From JANLSO01 sp031362405 (lineage in GTDB: Bacteria > Actinomycetota > Thermoleophilia > Miltoncostaeales > Miltoncostaeaceae), in NCBI GenBank assembly GCA_031362405.1, contig JANLSO010000179.1, positions 1 through 9,412 of the forward strand: 9,412 nt of DNA, written 5' to 3'. Positions 6,697-9,412 of the stretch are shown here, one piece after another. Position 1 is the stretch's first letter. Every line of letters starts with the position of its first letter. The notes under the pieces are model-generated. The model was given only the letters and a program-made list of their open reading frames with translations, made no database searches and was not told where the DNA came from. Both the position numbers and the translations under genes were made by a program.

Positions 6697-7479
6697 GTGG
6701 CCGCCGGGCCCGACGCGCTTCGCACCCTGGCCACCCCGGGCGAGGGTGCGGTAGCCCACATCGTCTCCGGCGGCGCCTACCTGCGCCTCAACGGCGACCG
6801 CTGGCTTTTCCTGAGTAATCCCCGCGCCCCGATGGGCCCCCTCAGCCTGCGCTTCGACCGCCCCCTTCCGGACATCCGCGCTGAAGACACGGTGACCGTT
6901 ACGTCCGCGTCGCTCCACATCGGCCGGCGTTTCATCGTGCACAGATCGGTGCCAGGCACCGATCTGTGCACGACCTCAACCCGTGAATGTCATGTTCTGT
7001 GCCCGGCACCGGCCGCCCTGCGGACGCTCGGTGCGGCGCTTGCGCGGCTGCCGGTGGCACCCGTGGATCTGGGCGGTGGGCTTCGGGCGTTGCGTGAAGG
7101 CGACCTCCTCGGGGCGGTCGTCCTGCTTGCCGGTCGTGGCGACGGGCTCACACCCGCGGGGGATGATGTGCTTGCCGGGTATGCGGCGTGGGCGGCCTTC
7201 ACCGACGGGCCGTCCGCTGTTCTTTCTCAGACTGCGAGCGGGCGTAGCTCACCGCTGGGATTGGCCTACTTGCGCTGCGCCGAGCGCGGCGAAGTCGCTG
7301 AACCTGCCGAGCGGTTGCTCATGGCGGCGCTGACCGGAGACGTTCCGGGTGCGCAGCGGGCCGCGGGCGCGCTCCGTGAGTGGGGCGCGTCGTCCGGCAC
7401 CGCGCTCGCCTGGGGAATGGCGGCATGTGCGGCCGGGACGCGCCCGACCGCACTACCGCACAACGTCAGTCGGGGATGA
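6697..7479 (+). CDS. DUF2877 protein, AllH/YlbF-like, with an in-frame palindromic insertion
   Basis: The protein has 260 residues from GTG 6697. An N-terminal beta region (APMGPLSLRFDRPLPDIRAE, ending VTSASLHIGRR) is followed by a helical domain with GRGDGLTPAGDDVLAGYAAW (147-165), the hallmark of DUF2877. AllH is the partner subunit of AllG in the E. coli oxamate carbamoyltransferase. Residues 82-92 (HRSVPGTDLCT) are encoded by a perfect palindrome. They sit between the beta domain and the helix beginning APAALRTLGAALARLP, where I would expect a short strand and loop, so they look inserted. The reading frame is kept. The start is uncertain: no good ribosome binding site is seen, and GTG 6634 is also in frame. 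The 3' end overlaps the opposing pspAA gene by 14 bases. Confidence 0.83.
   Translation: MAAGPDALRTLATPGEGAVAHIVSGGAYLRLNGDRWLFLSNPRAPMGPLSLRFDRPLPDIRAEDTVTVTSASLHIGRRFIVHRSVPGTDLCTTSTRECHVLCPAPAALRTLGAALARLPVAPVDLGGGLRALREGDLLGAVVLLAGRGDGLTPAGDDVLAGYAAWAAFTDGPSAVLSQTASGRSSPLGLAYLRCAERGEVAEPAERLLMAALTGDVPGAQRAAGALREWGASSGTALAWGMAACAAGTRPTALPHNVSRG
6936..6972. repeat. Perfect 37-bp palindromic element inside the allH-like gene
   Basis: Arms CGTGCACAGATCGGTGCC and GGCACCGATCTGTGCACG (18 bp each) flank a single central A, with no mismatch. The element reads through in frame, and either strand gives the same peptide HRSVPGTDLCT. The first 18 bases of a second copy occur at 9395-9412. A matching sequence at two unrelated sites marks it as a dispersed element rather than part of the gene. 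Confidence 0.85.
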
Positions 7480-7744
7480 GGCCCTCGGCGGAGAGCATGT
7501 CCCGCGTCTCTTCAAGCGTGCTGTCGGCGTCAGGGACGATCGCGTCCGAGCCGATGAACTCGTCATCGGCGAGCGGCGTACCTTCGGCGCGGATGGTGAT
7601 CACCAAACGGTGAAGGGCGGCTTTGAAGGCCGCTTCATCGGAGGAGTCGATGGCGGCCTGAAGCGCCGTGTCGGCGGCGTTCACCTCTGCGACAGCCTCA
7701 TTGCCGAGCCGGTACTGGCCCTCTCCCAAGATGCGCACGATCAT
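7466..7744 (-). CDS. pspAA: PspA-associated protein PspAA
   Basis: The 92-residue protein has the typical PspAA ends: MIVRILGEGQYRLGNEAVAE at the N-terminus, and SDAIVPDADSTLEETRDML followed by EGLIPD at the C-terminus. In Actinobacteria and Archaea PspAA is encoded next to PspA and takes part in the envelope-stress response; its molecular role is not settled. Its ATG overlaps the pspA stop by four bases (ATGA), so the two are translated together. It has no signal peptide or membrane segment. The 3' end overlaps the convergent allH-like gene by 14 bases. Confidence 0.9.
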   Translation of the reverse strand: MIVRILGEGQYRLGNEAVAEVNAADTALQAAIDSSDEAAFKAALHRLVITIRAEGTPLADDEFIGSDAIVPDADSTLEETRDMLSAEGLIPD

Positions 7745-8487
7745 GCCGCGCTCCCGCCACTCGGAAGCTGCCCGGTCGAGGTCGAGCCCGATCCGATTTC
7801 CTTCTTCAGGGCTTCGAGCTCGAGATCGACATCGCCTGCGGTGGTCACCTGGGCGAGTTCGCGGTCGATTGAGTCCTGCCCGGGAGCCGTAAAGTCGGTC
7901 AATGCACCCGACTCGAGCAGCTCATCGATGGCTCCGGCGCGCGCCTGCATGGTCTCGACCTTGTTGGTCGCACGTTCCATCGCCATGCCGACGTCGGCCA
8001 TGTCTTCGGAGATGCCGCTGACGGCCTCCCCGATCTTGGCCTGGGCCTCCGCAGCCGAGTACTGGGCCTTGATCGTTTCCTTCTGTGTGCGGAACGCCTC
8101 GACCTTGGCGGTCAGGCGCTGCTCGGCCACGACGAGCTTGTCCTGCTCGCCCTGGAGCTGAGCGCGCTGCGCGTCGAGGGTTTGAAGCTGGGCCTGCACA
8201 CCCTTCTTGCGCTCCAACGCGAGGCGAGCGAGGTCTTCACGGCCCGCGGCAAGAGCGGAGCGCGCCTGCCCGTCGAGCTTGGTGATGCTCTGCTCGAGCT
8301 TGGCGGCCTGTAGTTCGAGGCGCTTCTTGCTCGTGGCCACATCGGCGACGCCGCGGCGCACCTGCTGGAGCATCTCCAGTTGCTTCTCGTACGAGTAGTC
8401 GAGCGTCTCGCGGGGGTCCTCGGCGTTGTCGAGGAGCGTGCTCGCCTTCGATTTGAAGAGCATCAGTAGGCGACTGATGAGTCCCAT
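7741..8487 (-). CDS. pspA: Phage shock protein A (PspA/IM30 family)
   Basis: The 248-residue protein begins with the amphipathic membrane-binding helix (MGLISRLLMLFKSKASTLLD), then EDPRETLDYSYEKQLEMLQQ. A long charged coiled coil follows over about residues 40-190, including LARLALERKKGVQAQLQTLD and the IM30-typical KETIKAQYSAAEAQAKIGEA. The acidic C-terminal part is followed by a Gly/Ser-rich tail. PspA polymerises on damaged inner membrane, preserves the proton gradient and remodels membranes. The ATG has AAGGAG 5 bases upstream. It is placed after sigH and before pspAA on the same strand. Confidence 0.95.
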   Translation of the reverse strand: MGLISRLLMLFKSKASTLLDNAEDPRETLDYSYEKQLEMLQQVRRGVADVATSKKRLELQAAKLEQSITKLDGQARSALAAGREDLARLALERKKGVQAQLQTLDAQRAQLQGEQDKLVVAEQRLTAKVEAFRTQKETIKAQYSAAEAQAKIGEAVSGISEDMADVGMAMERATNKVETMQARAGAIDELLESGALTDFTAPGQDSIDRELAQVTTAGDVDLELEALKKEIGSGSTSTGQLPSGGSAA

Positions 8488-8500
8488 GCGGTCTCCTTGT

Positions 8501-8520
8501 CCGGCCCGGATCCGGGCCGG
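8501..8520. terminator. Perfect 20-bp palindrome between sigH and pspA
   Basis: CCGGCCCGGATCCGGGCCGG is fully self-complementary. It lies between the sigH stop and the pspA ribosome binding site, which begins about four bases after it on the minus strand. It could form a very stable GC hairpin acting as a terminator or attenuator for read-through from sigH, or serve as an operator. No U-run follows, so its function is open. Confidence 0.4.
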
Positions 8521-8526
8521 ACCAAC

Positions 8527-9231
8527 CTACCTCAGGTCAACCACCTCTCGCGACCGCAGGTGCACCATGACCTTGCGCTTCACCCGCTGCAGCGCGTTGT
8601 CGACGGTCTTCGGCGTGCACGAAAGCCGTGTGGCGATCTCCTCATACGACCGCCCCTCGAGATACATCGTCAGCACGCCCGCCTCGAGTTCGCTCAGAAC
8701 ATCGCCGAGGCAGCCCACGAGCGAACGTAGCTCTTCGGAGGAGATCGCCTGATTGATCGGGTCACCGGCGGGGTCGTCGGGGATGATCTCCGCCAGCGAC
8801 ATCTCCTGGTCACCGCTGGCGCTGGCCCGCGAGTGGCTGAACGAGACGTAGGTGTTCAGCGGCGAGTGCTTGTGGCGAGCGGCGGTCTTGATCGCGGTGA
8901 TGATCTGGCGGGTCACGCAGAGTTCGGCGAACGACCGGAATGAGGCTTCACGGTCGTGGCGGTAGTCACGCACCGCCTTGTAGAGGCCGATCAGCCCCTC
9001 CTGAATGAGGTCGTCCGACTCACCGCCCGCCAGGAAGTACGTGCTTGCCTTCAAACGCACGAAGCCGCGGTAGCGCTCGAGCAAACGGTCCATCGCGACA
9101 GCATCGCCGGCCCGGGCGCGGTCGACAAGGGCTCGATCCGCAACGTCGACCCAAGGTTGAGACTGTGACTCTCGGCCGTTCGCCGCCGAGCGTCGCGCAA
9201 GGCTGGAATTCTGGGAAAATGCCGATGCCAC
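8527..9231 (-). CDS. sigH: RNA polymerase sigma factor, SigH (sigma-30) type
   Basis: The 234-residue protein has sigma-70 region 2 at about residues 45-125: RYRGFVRLKASTYFLAGGES, DDLIQEGLIGLYKAVRDYRH and FAELCVTRQIITAIKTAARH, then KHSPLNTYVS. Region 4.2 is the helix-turn-helix SYEEIATRLSCTPKTVDNAL near the C-terminus. The wording of region 2 matches Bacillus SigH closely. In Actinobacteria outside the spore formers its regulon is not known to me. The start is GTG 9231 with AAGGAG 7 bases upstream; the serine-rich first 25 residues are not conserved in the family. pspA and pspAA follow on the same strand, but a 20-bp palindrome separates them. Confidence 0.92.
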   Translation of the reverse strand: MASAFSQNSSLARRSAANGRESQSQPWVDVADRALVDRARAGDAVAMDRLLERYRGFVRLKASTYFLAGGESDDLIQEGLIGLYKAVRDYRHDREASFRSFAELCVTRQIITAIKTAARHKHSPLNTYVSFSHSRASASGDQEMSLAEIIPDDPAGDPINQAISSEELRSLVGCLGDVLSELEAGVLTMYLEGRSYEEIATRLSCTPKTVDNALQRVKRKVMVHLRSREVVDLR

Positions 9232-9293
9232 GGTGTTTCTCCTTGCCCACAGGGAAGTCTCGACCTTTACTAAAGCCTGGCTCTGTGCGCGCG

Positions 9294-9321
9294 ACTATAT
9301 GACACTTCTCGCACAAGGCAA
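9294..9321 (-). promoter_or_regulatory. Candidate sigma-70-type promoter of sigH
   Basis: On the minus strand TTGCCT (9316-9321) is followed by a 16-bp spacer and TATAGT (9294-9299), about 60 bp upstream of the sigH GTG. The -10 box is one base from consensus, and this is one of the few AT-rich stretches in the window. The rest of 9232-9412 holds no gene, apart from the partial palindromic repeat at the end. Confidence 0.45.
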
Positions 9322-9394
9322 ACTTTTGGACAATTCGCCCGCGCATCGGCGCCCGAAAACGAAGCGGAGCTCGACAGGCGTTCCGAGCGCGGGC

Positions 9395-9412
9395 GCACAG
9401 ATCGGTGCCAGG
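9395..9412. repeat. Second copy of the palindromic element, cut by the window end
   Basis: GCACAGATCGGTGCCAGG is identical to 6939-6956, the left arm plus centre of the palindrome in the allH-like gene. The window stops before the right arm. It lies upstream of sigH outside any gene seen here. The bases just before the match differ from those of the first copy, so the repeat boundary is near the GCACAG end. Confidence 0.75.

Noticed and set aside
5493..6761. 422-codon open frame on the minus strand opposite the DUF1116 gene
   Set aside because: The plus-strand protein has clear family motifs. The minus translation is Gly/Arg/His-rich with no domain.
6936..6972. Palindrome in the allH-like gene as a terminator or sequencing artefact
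   Set aside because: It is in the middle of an intact gene, keeps the frame, and has a second partial copy elsewhere, so a dispersed repeat explains it better.
7443..7474. CCCGAC/GTCGGG inverted repeat at the convergent ends of the allH-like and pspAA genes as a terminator
   Set aside because: The stem is only 6 bp with a 20-base loop and no U-run, too weak to list as a feature.

Overview
The window is high-GC DNA with tightly packed, often overlapping genes, GTG starts, and a pspA-pspAA pair beside a SigH-type sigma factor. This suggests an actinobacterium, possibly of the Acidimicrobiia type. The lineage guess is inference and nothing here proves it. No rRNA, tRNA, CRISPR array or transposase gene was seen.

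Left part (1-4315): a partial XRE-cupin regulator on the minus strand is divergent from a plus-strand operon. Between them lies a leader rich in inverted repeats (about 475-721). The operon encodes an Sll0783/MSMEG_0572-type protein, an unrecognised 209-aa protein, a TIM-barrel amidohydrolase, an MSMEG_0568/Sll0785-type radical SAM protein and an Sll0786-type GNAT acetyltransferase. Four of these five genes are coupled by 4-38 nt overlaps. An Sll0787-type AIR-synthase-like gene (minus strand) meets the operon tail to tail. These families normally accompany a nitrilase in the 'Nit1C' cluster, which is linked to nitrogen starvation and to nitrile or cyanide use. Here there is no nitrilase. The unknown gene and the amidohydrolase occupy its usual position, so this looks like a nitrilase-less variant of the system.

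Middle part (5271-7479): two plus-strand genes encode a DUF1116 protein (AllG/YlbE/YahG-like) and a DUF2877 protein (AllH/YlbF-like). These are relatives of two subunits of the E. coli oxamate carbamoyltransferase AllFGH. No AllF or carbamate kinase gene is in the window. The allH-like gene carries a perfect 37-bp palindrome that is read in frame. Half of a second copy lies at the extreme right end of the window, so this is a dispersed palindromic element.

Right part (7466-9412): on the minus strand are a SigH-like sigma factor, PspA and PspAA, an envelope-stress module. sigH has a good ribosome binding site and a plausible promoter. A perfect 20-bp palindrome separates sigH from pspA. A testable overall picture is a small-nitrogen-compound module (Nit1C-like enzymes plus an AllGH-like carbamoyl-transfer or amide step) under a local XRE-cupin regulator, next to an unrelated stress module.
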